From positions 1,261,001 to 1,325,000 of the forward strand of contig JACJYL010000002.1 in the NCBI GenBank assembly GCA_020636105.1: a DNA stretch of 64,000 nucleotides, written 5' to 3'. This DNA is from Lewinellaceae bacterium (GTDB lineage Bacteria; Bacteroidota; Bacteroidia; Chitinophagales; Saprospiraceae). Position 1 is the stretch's first letter, and the number at the start of each line of letters is the position of its first letter. The position numbers were made by a program, and so were the translations under genes. The notes beneath the pieces were generated by a model that saw nothing but the letters and a program-made list of their open reading frames with translations, did not search any database and was not told where the DNA came from. Shown one piece after another: positions 43,413-52,368 of the stretch.

Positions 43413-44156
43413 TTAAAAATCGAATTGTTTTCCGTTTTGCTTTAAAAAGCGCTCTTTATCCTTGTAATCGGGCATGACTTTTTTTACTTCCGCCCAAAAG
43501 CGTGGAGAATGGTTGGCTTCCACGAGGTGGGCCAGTTCATGGACAATCACGTAATCGATGACGGGCTGAGGGGCGAAAAGCAGGCGGGTGGAAAGGTTGA
43601 TATTGCCTTTGCTGGAACAACTGCCCCAATTGGAATGATTGTATTTAAGGCTTACCTTGTTGAATGCTTTCTGAAAATAAAGATCATTCAGATCATCGAC
43701 CCGCTTGACGATATTCGGCAAAAAATCCTGCGCCACCACCCTGCTCAGTAAATGTTTGATGGCTTTTTGCAATAGCATAGGGTCTGCCGATTCAACGAGG
43801 CTCAACTTAATAATGTCTCCCTTAAGTTTTGCCGCATGGGTTTTTCGGTCTTCGTAAACGATTTGGAGCGTATAACGGCGATCCCCCACCTCCAAGATAT
43901 CTCCGTTTTCATAGGATTTCAACAGCAGGTGATCCAGTGCATCCGGTTTTTTTGCCGTCAGCTCTTCCAGCCAGTTCTGTACCCAGGTTGTGCCCTTTTC
44001 CAGCCCTGGAGCTAATATCCCGGAAGGCATCCTGAGAATAACCGCCCTTTTACCAACAGCCACACGCATACTTTGCCGGCGCTCGCGCACCACCTGGAAA
44101 GGTATCTTTTTCCCCTTGACCGATAAAAAAGAAGGATATATTTTTTTGGACGACAT
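43413..44156 (-). CDS. YgjP-like (M48-type) metallopeptidase
   Basis: A 247-residue protein of the YgjP/DUF45 (WLM-like) family. The zinc site is HELAHLVEANHSPRFW (His206, Glu207, His210), and the family signature NWGSCSSKGNINLSTRLLFA precedes it. The N-terminal region (IPFQVVRERRQSMRVAVGKR) matches the first domain. No signal peptide; cytosolic. The physiological substrate is unknown. A TAACTTTG box lies 5 bases before the start codon. Confidence 0.87.
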   Translation of the reverse strand: MSSKKIYPSFLSVKGKKIPFQVVRERRQSMRVAVGKRAVILRMPSGILAPGLEKGTTWVQNWLEELTAKKPDALDHLLLKSYENGDILEVGDRRYTLQIVYEDRKTHAAKLKGDIIKLSLVESADPMLLQKAIKHLLSRVVAQDFLPNIVKRVDDLNDLYFQKAFNKVSLKYNHSNWGSCSSKGNINLSTRLLFAPQPVIDYVIVHELAHLVEANHSPRFWAEVKKVMPDYKDKERFLKQNGKQFDF

Positions 44157-44160
44157 CCTG

Positions 44161-44168
44161 CAAAGTTA
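44161..44168 (-). promoter_or_regulatory. -7 box TAACTTTG of the YgjP-like gene
   Basis: On the minus strand TAACTTTG (44168-44161) matches TAnnTTTG. The ATG is at 44156, so transcription would start at or next to the start codon and the mRNA would be leaderless or nearly so. A well-placed -33 TTG is not apparent. Confidence 0.35.
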
Positions 44169-44185
44169 ATATTTCAGAGCAAGTT

Positions 44186-44911
44186 TTAGCTAATATTCAA
44201 AAGGACAAATAGGAGAACCGGGATCAAAATAAACAGACCCATTCCTATCAAAAAAATAAAAATGGCAGACAGGATACTCGCAACAATTTCCTTCCTGGAA
44301 AAGAAAAACAAAAAATTCCAAATCAACAACACCAAATAAAAGACGGGATTGGCTAAAACGGTTAACTGCTTAAAAGGAAACAGGAATATGGTAAAAAAAG
44401 CAGCATGCCCCATAATAAAGGCCTGGATAGCCAAATGCTCCGCAAAATTGAATTTTTTATAAAAAAGTTTAGCAGGAATAGAAAAAAAGAAAATGATCAA
44501 TGGTAAAAAAAACTTGAGATTGCCTTTCAAAATCTTTCCAAAATTTTGACCTAAATTATATTGTGGACTATCTTTAAAAGAACCAACCAATTCTGAATGA
44601 CCTGTAAGTGAAGAAGGAAACCCTTGACCCAAATAGTGGTCCAGCAAGGTCAAAATGGTAACCCCAAGAATAGCATATTGAATGGGCGGAAAAACGCCTA
44701 TTCTCTTCCCGGACAAGTAACCTGAGATTGTCGCCTGGGGTTTTCTGGTAAGGTTAATATAGTTGAACAACAATCCTCGGTCAACATTGGTCAACATTCT
44801 AAAGACATCCGAAAGAACACCAGCCAAAGTAATGGCTTTCACCGTAGCTTTTTGTCCGCACTGATTACAAAAATGGCCTTTGAATTCATTTTCACAGTTT
44901 AAACACTTCAT
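44186..44911 (-). CDS. DUF3667 membrane protein with N-terminal zinc ribbon
   Basis: A 241-residue protein starting with a four-Cys zinc ribbon (MKCLNCENEFKGHFCNQCGQ), then a conserved segment of DUF3667 (GVLSDVFRMLTNVDRGLLFN ... TISGYLSGKRIGVFPPIQYA) and about five membrane helices. Such proteins are frequent in Bacteroidota, with unknown role. All elements are complete. Confidence 0.85.
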   Translation of the reverse strand: MKCLNCENEFKGHFCNQCGQKATVKAITLAGVLSDVFRMLTNVDRGLLFNYINLTRKPQATISGYLSGKRIGVFPPIQYAILGVTILTLLDHYLGQGFPSSLTGHSELVGSFKDSPQYNLGQNFGKILKGNLKFFLPLIIFFFSIPAKLFYKKFNFAEHLAIQAFIMGHAAFFTIFLFPFKQLTVLANPVFYLVLLIWNFLFFFSRKEIVASILSAIFIFLIGMGLFILIPVLLFVLLNIS

Positions 44912-44931
44912 GGTTTTTTCGAAAATTTTGA

Positions 44932-44939
44932 CAAAGGTA
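44932..44939 (-). promoter_or_regulatory. -7 box TACCTTTG of the DUF3667 gene
   Basis: TACCTTTG on the minus strand (44939-44932), 20 bases before the ATG at 44911, matches TAnnTTTG. No -33 TTG at standard distance is visible, so it is only a candidate. Confidence 0.35.
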
Positions 44940-44957
44940 AGATTTTAAAGGAAACTG

Positions 44958-46181
44958 TCAGGCAGACTTCAACTCCACCAGGGTGATCTCCGGTGCCATG
45001 CCCAACCTGCCCGGGAAGGCCAGTACGCCTAATCCGCGATTGACATGCAGGTGTTGTTCCCCTTCCGTGTAAAGTCCGGCCCAACGCTTATAACGCAGCT
45101 TTACGGGACTCCATTTAATCCCCAGCGAAGGAATCTCGATCCCCATCTGCATGCCGTGGGTATGCCCCGAAAAAGTCAGGTGAATATCTTCCTTTCCCAA
45201 CACCTGGTGCTCCCAATGGGTAGGATCATGGGAAAGCAGTATCTTAAAATGATCAGGATTGACATTTTGCATAGCATTCGCCAGGTTTCCTACCTGGTGA
45301 AAGCCTGCGCCCCAGTTGTGTACCCCGATGAGGGAAATTTTCTCCCCGTCTCGTTGCAGCTCAACATGTTCGTCTTCCAGCAACCGGAATCCCATTTCTT
45401 TATGAATTTCTTTCAGCCGGTTGCGGCTTTTTATCTTTTCTGATTCAGTGTAATTACCATAATCAGCATAGTCGTGGTTGCCGAATATCGAGAATTTACC
45501 ATATTTGGCTTTTATGCCGGAAAATACGTCGATCCAGGGCTCCGCCTCGTCAGACAATGAATTGACCATGTCACCGGTGAACACCACATAATCGGCTTCC
45601 AGGTCATTGATCATGCGCACCATTTTTTTTACCGGTTCGAAATTATTGATAAAACTTCCAAGGTGTGCATCACTGATCTGAACAATCTTTAATCCGTCAA
45701 AAGCTTTGGGCAAACGGGAAGAAACCACTTGATTTTTCATCACCCGAAAAGCAAACTTTCCTTTGGTCACCCCATAGAAAAATCCACCCATAAGTAAGGC
45801 TCCTACCCCGAGGCCGGCCTGCGTGATGAAAGTACGCCGGGAATAGTCCGTTCCAGGGTTTGCCAGTTTATTCACCCCCCACAATACTCCATTGGTGAGA
45901 TCATTGGCAAAATGAAAAGCAGCAAAGACCAGCATGGGAAGGGTTACCACAAAAAATGCGGAAGTCCAGAAAATAAACGCCCTTGGATGATTTACCCTGA
46001 ATTCATTGAAATGGGTAATGGTATAGGCAAAGGCTAGCAATAAAGCGACCCGGACGGTCCAGAACAGGAAAAACACCCCCGTCTGTCCGGATTTGGAAAG
46101 CGATTCCGTCAAAGTGGAAATTCCCTTATAAACGTAGAGGTCGAGAAAAAAAACAACCGCACAAGCAATTAAAACTCCCAT
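44958..46181 (-). CDS. Membrane-anchored metallophosphoesterase (YkuE/YaeI-like)
   Basis: A 407-residue protein: three to four N-terminal membrane helices (residues 1-130), an intervening twin-Arg-like SRRTFITQAG segment, and a calcineurin-type phosphoesterase domain from about 165. Metal ligands are in DAHLG, GDMVNS, FGNHDYAD, LLSHDP and FSGHTHGMQMG, all of them present. Homologues hydrolyse UDP-diacylglucosamine or other lipid-linked substrates. It likely acts at the outer face of the inner membrane. The substrate is not known here. Confidence 0.87.
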   Translation of the reverse strand: MGVLIACAVVFFLDLYVYKGISTLTESLSKSGQTGVFFLFWTVRVALLLAFAYTITHFNEFRVNHPRAFIFWTSAFFVVTLPMLVFAAFHFANDLTNGVLWGVNKLANPGTDYSRRTFITQAGLGVGALLMGGFFYGVTKGKFAFRVMKNQVVSSRLPKAFDGLKIVQISDAHLGSFINNFEPVKKMVRMINDLEADYVVFTGDMVNSLSDEAEPWIDVFSGIKAKYGKFSIFGNHDYADYGNYTESEKIKSRNRLKEIHKEMGFRLLEDEHVELQRDGEKISLIGVHNWGAGFHQVGNLANAMQNVNPDHFKILLSHDPTHWEHQVLGKEDIHLTFSGHTHGMQMGIEIPSLGIKWSPVKLRYKRWAGLYTEGEQHLHVNRGLGVLAFPGRLGMAPEITLVELKSA

Positions 46182-46327
46182 TGATTCAGTCTGATTTTAA
46201 ATGGGCATTGCCCACACAATAATTACCCTTAATCAATGCTAAAAGACCGATTTTGTTCAATGAACTATCCTACATTTTCGACCAGCAGCTCATTTATATC
46301 CAGCAAAGTATGAAAAATGACACCGGG

Positions 46328-47875
46328 CTAATTTGCCAATATCACTTTTTGGGTAAAAAATTGACCGTCCACATTTAAAGTGAAAAAGTATAATCCCTCA
46401 GGAAGATTCTCCCGGATTTCAAAAAGCATGTTATTCATGCCGGCATAAAAAGTAAAGGGCATTTCTGTCATGATTTGCCCTAAATTATTGAACAACAGCA
46501 TTTTGCCTTCAGCATTTTGGCTAGCCAATGCCTCGACGTGCAGGGCAACACCGGGATTTAGCACATTAGGGTATAAATTCAGGGCGGACAATCCATCAAT
46601 AGAGTTGACCTTCAACAGGTTTTCGGTTTCAAAACTTTCATACCCCGAATAGGCAGCACAAAAATGTTGCCTGTTGAAGCCCCTTATCCTCCAGTAATAT
46701 TTTTTCTGATCCTGCAAATCTTCCAGTACAATGGAATTTTCGGTACTGACGTAAGTTTTGGTTACGGTTAATGGAAAACTGGACAAAAGAGATACCTCGA
46801 CCAGGTAATGGGTTGCATTGGCGACCTCTTCCCACTCCAGTGGCACATAATTGTATTGCACCGGCTGGTCATTTGACGGACTAAGCAATACCGCCGTAGT
46901 TGCCACCGGATTTTCAGTGGTCTGATTGTAGAGATAATCGGATTTTTCATCATATAAGTTAGCCCGCATTGCGGCCATTTGTTCGGCAGAAAACCTATAA
47001 GCACAGGCATCATCCGAATAAGACATGATCAAGGTTCCATCCGACTTGAAGGTGGCTCCGGAAGGGTCTTTTTGCTGAGTAGCACTTTCCATATTGCCGT
47101 CGCAGAACCAGCGGTTGGCCAGATAATCGGGGGAAGTATCGCAAAAACCATCCGCAGCAATCCCACAATTGGAACCATCCACAAACTCCACATAAGCGGT
47201 ATCAATGATCAGGGTGTCCAAAATTAAGGTATCCTGGAAAAAAGTATAATCGTAGGTGACTGTCAAAGGAGCCGGGGCGTTAAAATTGGGAGGAACAGAG
47301 TCGTCATAACTCACCCCGCCTTCCCAGCCCAAAAAAGGGTGTGGCAAAGAAAGGGCATGACCTACTTCATGCGACCAGGTGTGATCATTGGGATTCGCAC
47401 AGCTTTTGGCAACGGCGAGGCCGGCATAAGGAAGCGCGTAACCACAATTCCCGGCCGGGTCAGCGACAAAATAGCAATTAAGCGTATGTTCCACATTATT
47501 GGCAAACATCATCTGTCCACCTTCCAGCAGCGTTTCATGTTCGAACCATGCAGTATTTTGAATGTAATGAACCTCTCCCTCCATGTAAAACTGGATGTTA
47601 GCCGATTCATAATCTTCATTCAACGTACAAAACGCCTCCATCAAATTCCGGTAATTAAAAAAACCAAGCCCTTCATCCGTACCCAATAAATGAATCGTCA
47701 AAGGCACATAAATGATCGTATCCAGGTTCTTCTGGTAAGCGGCCGGAGCCGCCTGGTATTTTTGAAGCCAGGCAGATTTTTCAGGAGCAGTCCCGCATGG
47801 ACCCAGTGGGTTTTGGGCAAAACCAACCTTAAAAACAAACAGGAGGATTCCCAACAAAAAAAGGCGTTTAAACAT
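46328..47875 (-). CDS. Secreted M43-like metalloprotease with T9SS sorting domain
   Basis: A 515-residue secreted protease. A signal peptide (FLLGILLFVFKVGFAQ) leads to a catalytic domain with SHEVGHALSLPHPF. The zinc ligands His169, His173 and His179 are kept, but the usual Gly of HExxHxxGxxH is Ser. A Met-turn is seen at LIMSYSD. After it come an Fn3-like domain (PVQYNYVPLEWEEVANATHY) and a C-terminal T9SS domain (LYPNVLNPGVALHVEA ... GQFFTQKVILAN). It is shorter than the 680-residue M43 protein at 10938. Confidence 0.8.
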   Translation of the reverse strand: MFKRLFLLGILLFVFKVGFAQNPLGPCGTAPEKSAWLQKYQAAPAAYQKNLDTIIYVPLTIHLLGTDEGLGFFNYRNLMEAFCTLNEDYESANIQFYMEGEVHYIQNTAWFEHETLLEGGQMMFANNVEHTLNCYFVADPAGNCGYALPYAGLAVAKSCANPNDHTWSHEVGHALSLPHPFLGWEGGVSYDDSVPPNFNAPAPLTVTYDYTFFQDTLILDTLIIDTAYVEFVDGSNCGIAADGFCDTSPDYLANRWFCDGNMESATQQKDPSGATFKSDGTLIMSYSDDACAYRFSAEQMAAMRANLYDEKSDYLYNQTTENPVATTAVLLSPSNDQPVQYNYVPLEWEEVANATHYLVEVSLLSSFPLTVTKTYVSTENSIVLEDLQDQKKYYWRIRGFNRQHFCAAYSGYESFETENLLKVNSIDGLSALNLYPNVLNPGVALHVEALASQNAEGKMLLFNNLGQIMTEMPFTFYAGMNNMLFEIRENLPEGLYFFTLNVDGQFFTQKVILAN

Positions 47876-47957
47876 GGCTAATGGGATTATTGTTTTTTAA
47901 AAAAATCGTCATTAAAATATCGTTTATAGAATCAAGGAAACAATGATCCAGGGAGGG

Positions 47958-49148
47958 TTATCGCTCAAAAAAGCCGACACTGCCCCCTACCCAGTCTTTA
48001 TCTTTATTGTATTTCACCCCAACCATCTCTCCTTTGCTCAGGCGTACCAGGTTGTTGACCAACAGTGGGCGTTCCTCATGTTTTTCCCAAAGGAACATGA
48101 CCCTGATTTCACATTTCGAACTGATATTGGGTGTTTTAATCACGGGGGCGTAAGTTACTTTTCGTTGTAAGATATAATTTTCAGGATTCGAAACGCTATC
48201 GAGGTCGGAGCGTTTGACGTTGATGATCACGCCTGAACCCGCGAAAGAGAAGAGTGGTTTGAGAACATAATTTTCCAGGTCAGGCGGAATGTTTTCCAAC
48301 TCATTCAAAAAATGAGATTCAGGAACATATTGGCTCTTTAAAAAGGGCAAAGTATGTTTGCTGAGTCGGAAGAACCAATTGGGATGCCCGATCCATTCGA
48401 CATTGGCTCCCATGTTAAATCTGAATTCACGACGAAGGTCGGTGCGTTGAACCAGTTCATCAAAAATGACCCGGTTGTAAATGCGTTTCACCTTTATCTT
48501 TCGGTTGTCCTTGTAATAATACACATCTTTCCCTTCTACTTTGAGATCTGTCACGCATACGGTATCTATCCCGAGGGCTTCACGGGTCGCATAAAAATCG
48601 ATGGCGGTGGCCTGCTTATCCGGCTCCACTTCAAGTAATATGGTGGTTTCGGGGTCGGCATCTCCAATAATAATATTCCTCAATTTTTGCTTGTAGGATT
48701 CCGAATCCAGTCCGTTGAACAGATGAGTGTAATGATCCGGAATATCAAAATATTCGCGATACTTATTGGCCAGCAAATCCTGAAAAAAATACAAAGAGGG
48801 AAATCCCTGGGCCTCGATCAATTGGGGCGTAAGTTCTCCCTTTTCATCGATACACACCCCAAAATCCATTTGCAAAAAGTGCGTAAAATTTGACTCCTGG
48901 GGTACTTTCAATGCAGGCGGAATGGCATTGGTGGAATTCTTCATAAAATCCGGGGCAAGGATCACCTCCAAAATATCCTCGGCAGCTTCCATAATCTTGT
49001 CTTTCAGCTCACGTGGAATAAAAATAGGGGTTTCCGCAATCCTGAACACAGGAAGGTGATTATACTTTTTTTCAATAGAATATTTGAAAGCATCATAAGT
49101 TTGCTCATCAAAAACTTTATTGAATTTTTCTCGTAACTCGGGTATCAT
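47958..49148 (-). CDS. ATP-grasp-like protein, third gene of a ligase set
   Basis: A 396-residue cytosolic protein. Segments reminiscent of circularly permuted or divergent ATP-grasp ligases are EAQGFPSLYFFQDLLANKY, KVKRIYNRVIFDELV, ENYVLKPLFSFAGSGVIINV and KCEIRVMFLWEKHEERPLLV. LKPLFSFAGSGV is the glycine-rich, lysine-bearing ATP loop. It is encoded downstream of a glutamine amidotransferase and another ATP-grasp enzyme on the same strand, so it probably joins two metabolites (peptide-like or amide bond). The substrate is unknown. The gaps between these genes are 231 and 100 bases, so co-transcription is likely but not certain. Confidence 0.65.
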   Translation of the reverse strand: MIPELREKFNKVFDEQTYDAFKYSIEKKYNHLPVFRIAETPIFIPRELKDKIMEAAEDILEVILAPDFMKNSTNAIPPALKVPQESNFTHFLQMDFGVCIDEKGELTPQLIEAQGFPSLYFFQDLLANKYREYFDIPDHYTHLFNGLDSESYKQKLRNIIIGDADPETTILLEVEPDKQATAIDFYATREALGIDTVCVTDLKVEGKDVYYYKDNRKIKVKRIYNRVIFDELVQRTDLRREFRFNMGANVEWIGHPNWFFRLSKHTLPFLKSQYVPESHFLNELENIPPDLENYVLKPLFSFAGSGVIINVKRSDLDSVSNPENYILQRKVTYAPVIKTPNISSKCEIRVMFLWEKHEERPLLVNNLVRLSKGEMVGVKYNKDKDWVGGSVGFFER

Positions 49149-49195
49149 TGGGCGAAAGGTTAAAAGGTGAAAACCAAAAGATTAAAGTACAAACT
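49149..49195. repeat. Low-complexity degenerate repeat in spacer
   Basis: The spacer before the ATP-grasp-like gene begins with imperfect repeats of AAAGGTTAAAAGGTGAAAAC type, similar in style to the repeats at 50192-50240 and 56296-56323. No gene is visible in 49149-49379. Confidence 0.3.
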
Positions 49196-49379
49196 AAAAA
49201 TAATCCACTGAAATTCCGGTCACCGGAAAATCAGACATCAAAATAGTCCATTAAACAAAACATTAAAAATCGGGTAACATCTGGAAAGAAAGGGGCAATT
49301 TCAGGCACTTCATTCGATTACCTAATATTATTTAAAGGGTAGCTGGTAAAATTATTCCGACCAGGAATGATTCACCACA

Positions 49380-50183
49380 TCAATAAGCCACCGTTCCTTT
49401 CCTCACGTTAGCCACAGCTTTTTTCATAAACCCGGGTAAAACGGTATCATGAGTCAATTGAATTTTGTTTTTGTCCCGAAGGTGATCAATAAAGCGTTGA
49501 TATTTTTCAACTCCATGGTCTTCAATCAATTGGGTGCGCTTCTCCACATCCATAAAATGCCAAAGCATAGATTTGGGCTCTGCTTCCGGATGAAATTGGG
49601 TGCCAAAAATTTCATCGGAAAACCGAATGGCCATTATCGCTCTTTCCAAAGGAACATGAGGCCTGATTTTTTCAAGTGCTACCACTTTAGCGTCCATGGC
49701 ATTCATGCGTCTCCAATCCGGCTGGACACACTGCCAATCCCTGAAATCTGCTATATAAAAAGGCTCCGGCAGCGATTCAAACAAAGGTTCAAATTCCTCT
49801 GTTTTGTGCGTCCGGAAGGTACCAAAAGACTTAGACTTCCTTTTGGTGACTTTTGCCAACTTGAAGTGATTGACCGCAATCTGAAACGAATGACAAATGA
49901 AAAAAACATGTTTTTTCGGCAAATCAGGTTGCTGGTTCCAGTTCCATATCGAATCCAGCCAGCGTCCGTAACGGATATCCCATACACCATCCCCTTCCAG
50001 CGGACTTCCCGGGCCCCCGGTGGAAATATAAATATCAAATTCCAACCCGGGCACCTGGTCCTTTCCCCTTACATCAAAAACGGTATACTCCACATCCTCA
50101 TAAGCCTCGACTATGTCCTGTATGCAACGCATACCCTGGTTAGGCGTGTTATCGTATAAATCAAGAATAGCTAAACGTATCAT
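49380..50183 (-). CDS. Class I glutamine amidotransferase
   Basis: A 267-residue GATase of the GMP-synthase type. The oxyanion strand is YISTGGPGSPLEGDG, the nucleophile is in FFICHSFQIA (Cys97), and the His/Glu partners are in FGTQFHPEAEP (His198, Glu200). It releases ammonia from glutamine for a partner synthetase. The likely partner is one of the two ATP-grasp proteins encoded on either side of it. The standard class I triad is intact, so it should be active. Confidence 0.8.
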   Translation of the reverse strand: MIRLAILDLYDNTPNQGMRCIQDIVEAYEDVEYTVFDVRGKDQVPGLEFDIYISTGGPGSPLEGDGVWDIRYGRWLDSIWNWNQQPDLPKKHVFFICHSFQIAVNHFKLAKVTKRKSKSFGTFRTHKTEEFEPLFESLPEPFYIADFRDWQCVQPDWRRMNAMDAKVVALEKIRPHVPLERAIMAIRFSDEIFGTQFHPEAEPKSMLWHFMDVEKRTQLIEDHGVEKYQRFIDHLRDKNKIQLTHDTVLPGFMKKAVANVRKGTVAY

Positions 50184-50191
50184 GTTGCTGA

Positions 50192-50283
50192 ATGCTGGTT
50201 GCTTTGTTACTCGCTACTGGTTGCTGGCCATTCAATGCTGCTGCCCCCCTGCTAAAAACCGGTACTGGTAACTGTAATCGTGA
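50192..50283. repeat. GCTGGTTGCT-type degenerate repeats in spacer
   Basis: The spacer between the amidotransferase and ATP-grasp genes contains runs of GCTGGTTGCT, TACTGGTTGCTGG and CCGGTACTGGTAACTG. This is a degenerate repeat with units of about 7-10 bases. It has no coding potential that I accept. Confidence 0.35.
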
Positions 50284-51228
50284 CTATTTCCCTGCTGCGG
50301 CATTTTTAATAAAAGTCCCCCAGGTGAGGTTGTCTTTTCCCTTTTTATTTTCCTGTGCTCTCTCAATGGCGTAATTGGCCATGGTTTCCACGACCCATTC
50401 GAAGTTTTCTTCGCCAACGGAACTTTTATCCGCATCCGGGGCCGGGTTACAGAAATCAATAGCATAAGGCACTCCATCTCTGATCGCAAATTCAACCGTA
50501 TTGAAATCGTAGCCCAGTGCTTCGTTGAGTTTGATGGTAAATTTTTCGATTTTTTTCAACAACGCGGCGGATACGTCGTGATGAGCATCGTAACGTGAAT
50601 GATGAGGATTACGTGGTTCGTAATGCATGATTTTCACATGTTTTCCTCCAATACAATAACAACGGAAATAAGCATCAAAAGTGATCTCTTCCTGGAGCAT
50701 CATCACGAGTTGACCGGTTTCGGCATGTTTGATAAAAAACTCATCCACATTCTCCAGTCGATATACATTTTTCCATCCGCCCCCGGCAAAAGGTTTCATA
50801 TAGGCCGGAAATCCGATATATTCAAAAATACCCTCCCAATCCAATGGGAAAGCCAGGTTAGAAAAAGAATCTCCATCAGTATCATCAGGATGATCATGGG
50901 AAGGCAGTAAAACGGTTTTAGGCACCGGCACCCCCACTGAAATAGCGAGCGCGTTATTAAAAAACTTCTCATCGGCACTCCACCAGAATGGATTATTGAT
51001 CACCGCGGTTCCTGTTATGGCCGCATTTTTTAGATAGGCACGATAAAAGGGTACATCCTGGGAAATCCGGTCGACGATCACCGCATATTCTGAAGTAGCG
51101 CCCTGAACGCATTTATCGATTTTTACCGGTTCGGCAATAATGCCTTTCGGCTTTTTATCATTGATTCGTTTGACGAATGCTGCAGGAAACGAACGTTCCT
51201 TTCCATGAAGAATACCAATTTTTTTCAT
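50284..51228 (-). CDS. ATP-grasp ligase, first gene of a ligase set
   Basis: A 314-residue ATP-grasp enzyme, cytosolic. ATP-grasp features: IGFPAYMKPFAGGGWKNVYR (Lys and the glycine loop), LVMMLQEEITFDAYFRCYCI, and the magnesium-binding end NTVEFAIRDGVPYAIDFCNP. These match glutathione-synthase/RimK-type ligases, which link a carboxylate to an amine or thiol via an acyl-phosphate. It heads the set with the amidotransferase and the second ATP-grasp protein. The product is unknown. Confidence 0.8.
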   Translation of the reverse strand: MKKIGILHGKERSFPAAFVKRINDKKPKGIIAEPVKIDKCVQGATSEYAVIVDRISQDVPFYRAYLKNAAITGTAVINNPFWWSADEKFFNNALAISVGVPVPKTVLLPSHDHPDDTDGDSFSNLAFPLDWEGIFEYIGFPAYMKPFAGGGWKNVYRLENVDEFFIKHAETGQLVMMLQEEITFDAYFRCYCIGGKHVKIMHYEPRNPHHSRYDAHHDVSAALLKKIEKFTIKLNEALGYDFNTVEFAIRDGVPYAIDFCNPAPDADKSSVGEENFEWVVETMANYAIERAQENKKGKDNLTWGTFIKNAAAGK

Positions 51229-51312
51229 CTGCCAATTTTTTTTTACTTGAACGTAAATTCACTAATCCTTCCTAATGCTTCTGATGACTAAGCTATAAAA
51301 AAGTTATCACTA

Positions 51313-52200
51313 TTATTTCAAATGTTCTTCTGCAAGCCAGACCAAAGCTGCTGCTCTGCTTAAATTTTCCTGGGCCAATTCATTATGTGCCAACCGATGG
51401 AGTTCCTCAGAGAAATGTTTTTTCGTTAAAATCAAGGCTATTTCGGCTTCCATTTTAAGCTTTTCAATAATTTCTACTGACGGACCGGCGGCCATTCCTG
51501 CAAACCTGCCCAGGTCATTTGCAGTAAGAACATGACTCGCTTTGGCGCTTTGTGGCAACTGCCCAAATCCGATACCGGGAGGCGTAACAGGTTGCACGAT
51601 GGTATGGATGGCTTCCCCACTGGCACGAACATAATAAGCCCGGCCCATACGCCCCATAAGATCTATTTTGTGTGGATTGATCCGGCCGTCATCCACCACG
51701 TCTTTTGATATATGCATCCTCAAAATCCGGCATATGATCAAATGACCGGCCCCGCCCTCTTCACCGAGCGGTATGATTTCCTGCACTTTACATTCCATAT
51801 GTACCGGAGACTCTTTCACTCTCGGGGGCGCTACCAGATCTGAAGGAATAGGCGTTAAGCCTGCCTGTTCAAATTCACTCACTCCCGAAGGGAATTCAAT
51901 GCTGGCCACAGCCATTTGCCGGACGATATTATAATTGACTACATTGATGACCACTTCTCCCGTTTTCCTCACGTTGTATAAGGTATCCTTAGTCGTGTTA
52001 TCGCTCAACCGGCGATTGGACGAAAATACCAAAATCGGAGGATTGGAGCTAAAGGCATTAAAAAAACTGTAGGGCGCAAGGTTTGGCCTACCGTTTTCAT
52101 CAATGGTGCTGGCAAAAGCTATCGGTCGTGGAGCGACAGAACCCAACACGAACTGGTGCATATCCTTTGCTTCAATCTTTGACGGATCGATGGTGATCAT
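51313..52200 (-). CDS. Flavin reductase-like FMN-binding protein
   Basis: A 295-residue protein of the flavin reductase/FMN-binding split-barrel family: DMHQFVLGSVAPRPIAFAST, NLAPYSFFNAFSSNPPILVF and GEVVINVV are the conserved N-terminal segments. The C-terminal ~80 residues (KMEAEIALILTKKHFSEELH ...) are an additional helical region. The enzyme would use FMN with NAD(P)H. The partner oxygenase is not in the window. Confidence 0.85.
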   Translation of the reverse strand: MITIDPSKIEAKDMHQFVLGSVAPRPIAFASTIDENGRPNLAPYSFFNAFSSNPPILVFSSNRRLSDNTTKDTLYNVRKTGEVVINVVNYNIVRQMAVASIEFPSGVSEFEQAGLTPIPSDLVAPPRVKESPVHMECKVQEIIPLGEEGGAGHLIICRILRMHISKDVVDDGRINPHKIDLMGRMGRAYYVRASGEAIHTIVQPVTPPGIGFGQLPQSAKASHVLTANDLGRFAGMAAGPSVEIIEKLKMEAEIALILTKKHFSEELHRLAHNELAQENLSRAAALVWLAEEHLK

Positions 52201-52223
52201 AAATGAATTTTCAATTTAATGAA

Positions 52224-52231
52224 CAAAGATA
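52224..52231 (-). promoter_or_regulatory. -7 box TATCTTTG of the flavin reductase gene
   Basis: TATCTTTG on the minus strand (52231-52224) is an exact TAnnTTTG box 24 bases before the ATG at 52200. The -33 region is only T-rich and lacks a clear TTG. Confidence 0.45.
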
Positions 52232-52290
52232 ATCGGCTTTGGTATAAAACCTTTAACATGAAGGTAGAAAAACATCTTTTGATCCTATAC

Positions 52291-52324
52291 AAAACGGGTT
52301 CAGATTTCATTCTGAACCCGTTTT
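52291..52324. terminator. Terminator after the SprB-repeat gene
   Basis: AAAACGGGTTCAGA (52291-52304) and TCTGAACCCGTTTT (52311-52324) form a 14-bp perfect stem around a 6-base loop with T-rich ends on both sides. It lies 45 bases after the minus-strand gene at 52369-55524. Confidence 0.75.
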
Positions 52325-52368
52325 GTGGTTGTTTGCCGGTGGAAGTCGTATATTCCCCTCCGAAGCTA

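Noticed and set aside
49449..50159. 236-codon plus-strand frame
   Set aside because: Antisense to the amidotransferase, whose Cys97, His198 and Glu200 are intact; no recognisable domain.
50192..50374. 60-codon plus-strand frame in the ligase gene spacer
   Set aside because: Degenerate GCTGGTTGCT repeats and antisense to the ATP-grasp gene end.
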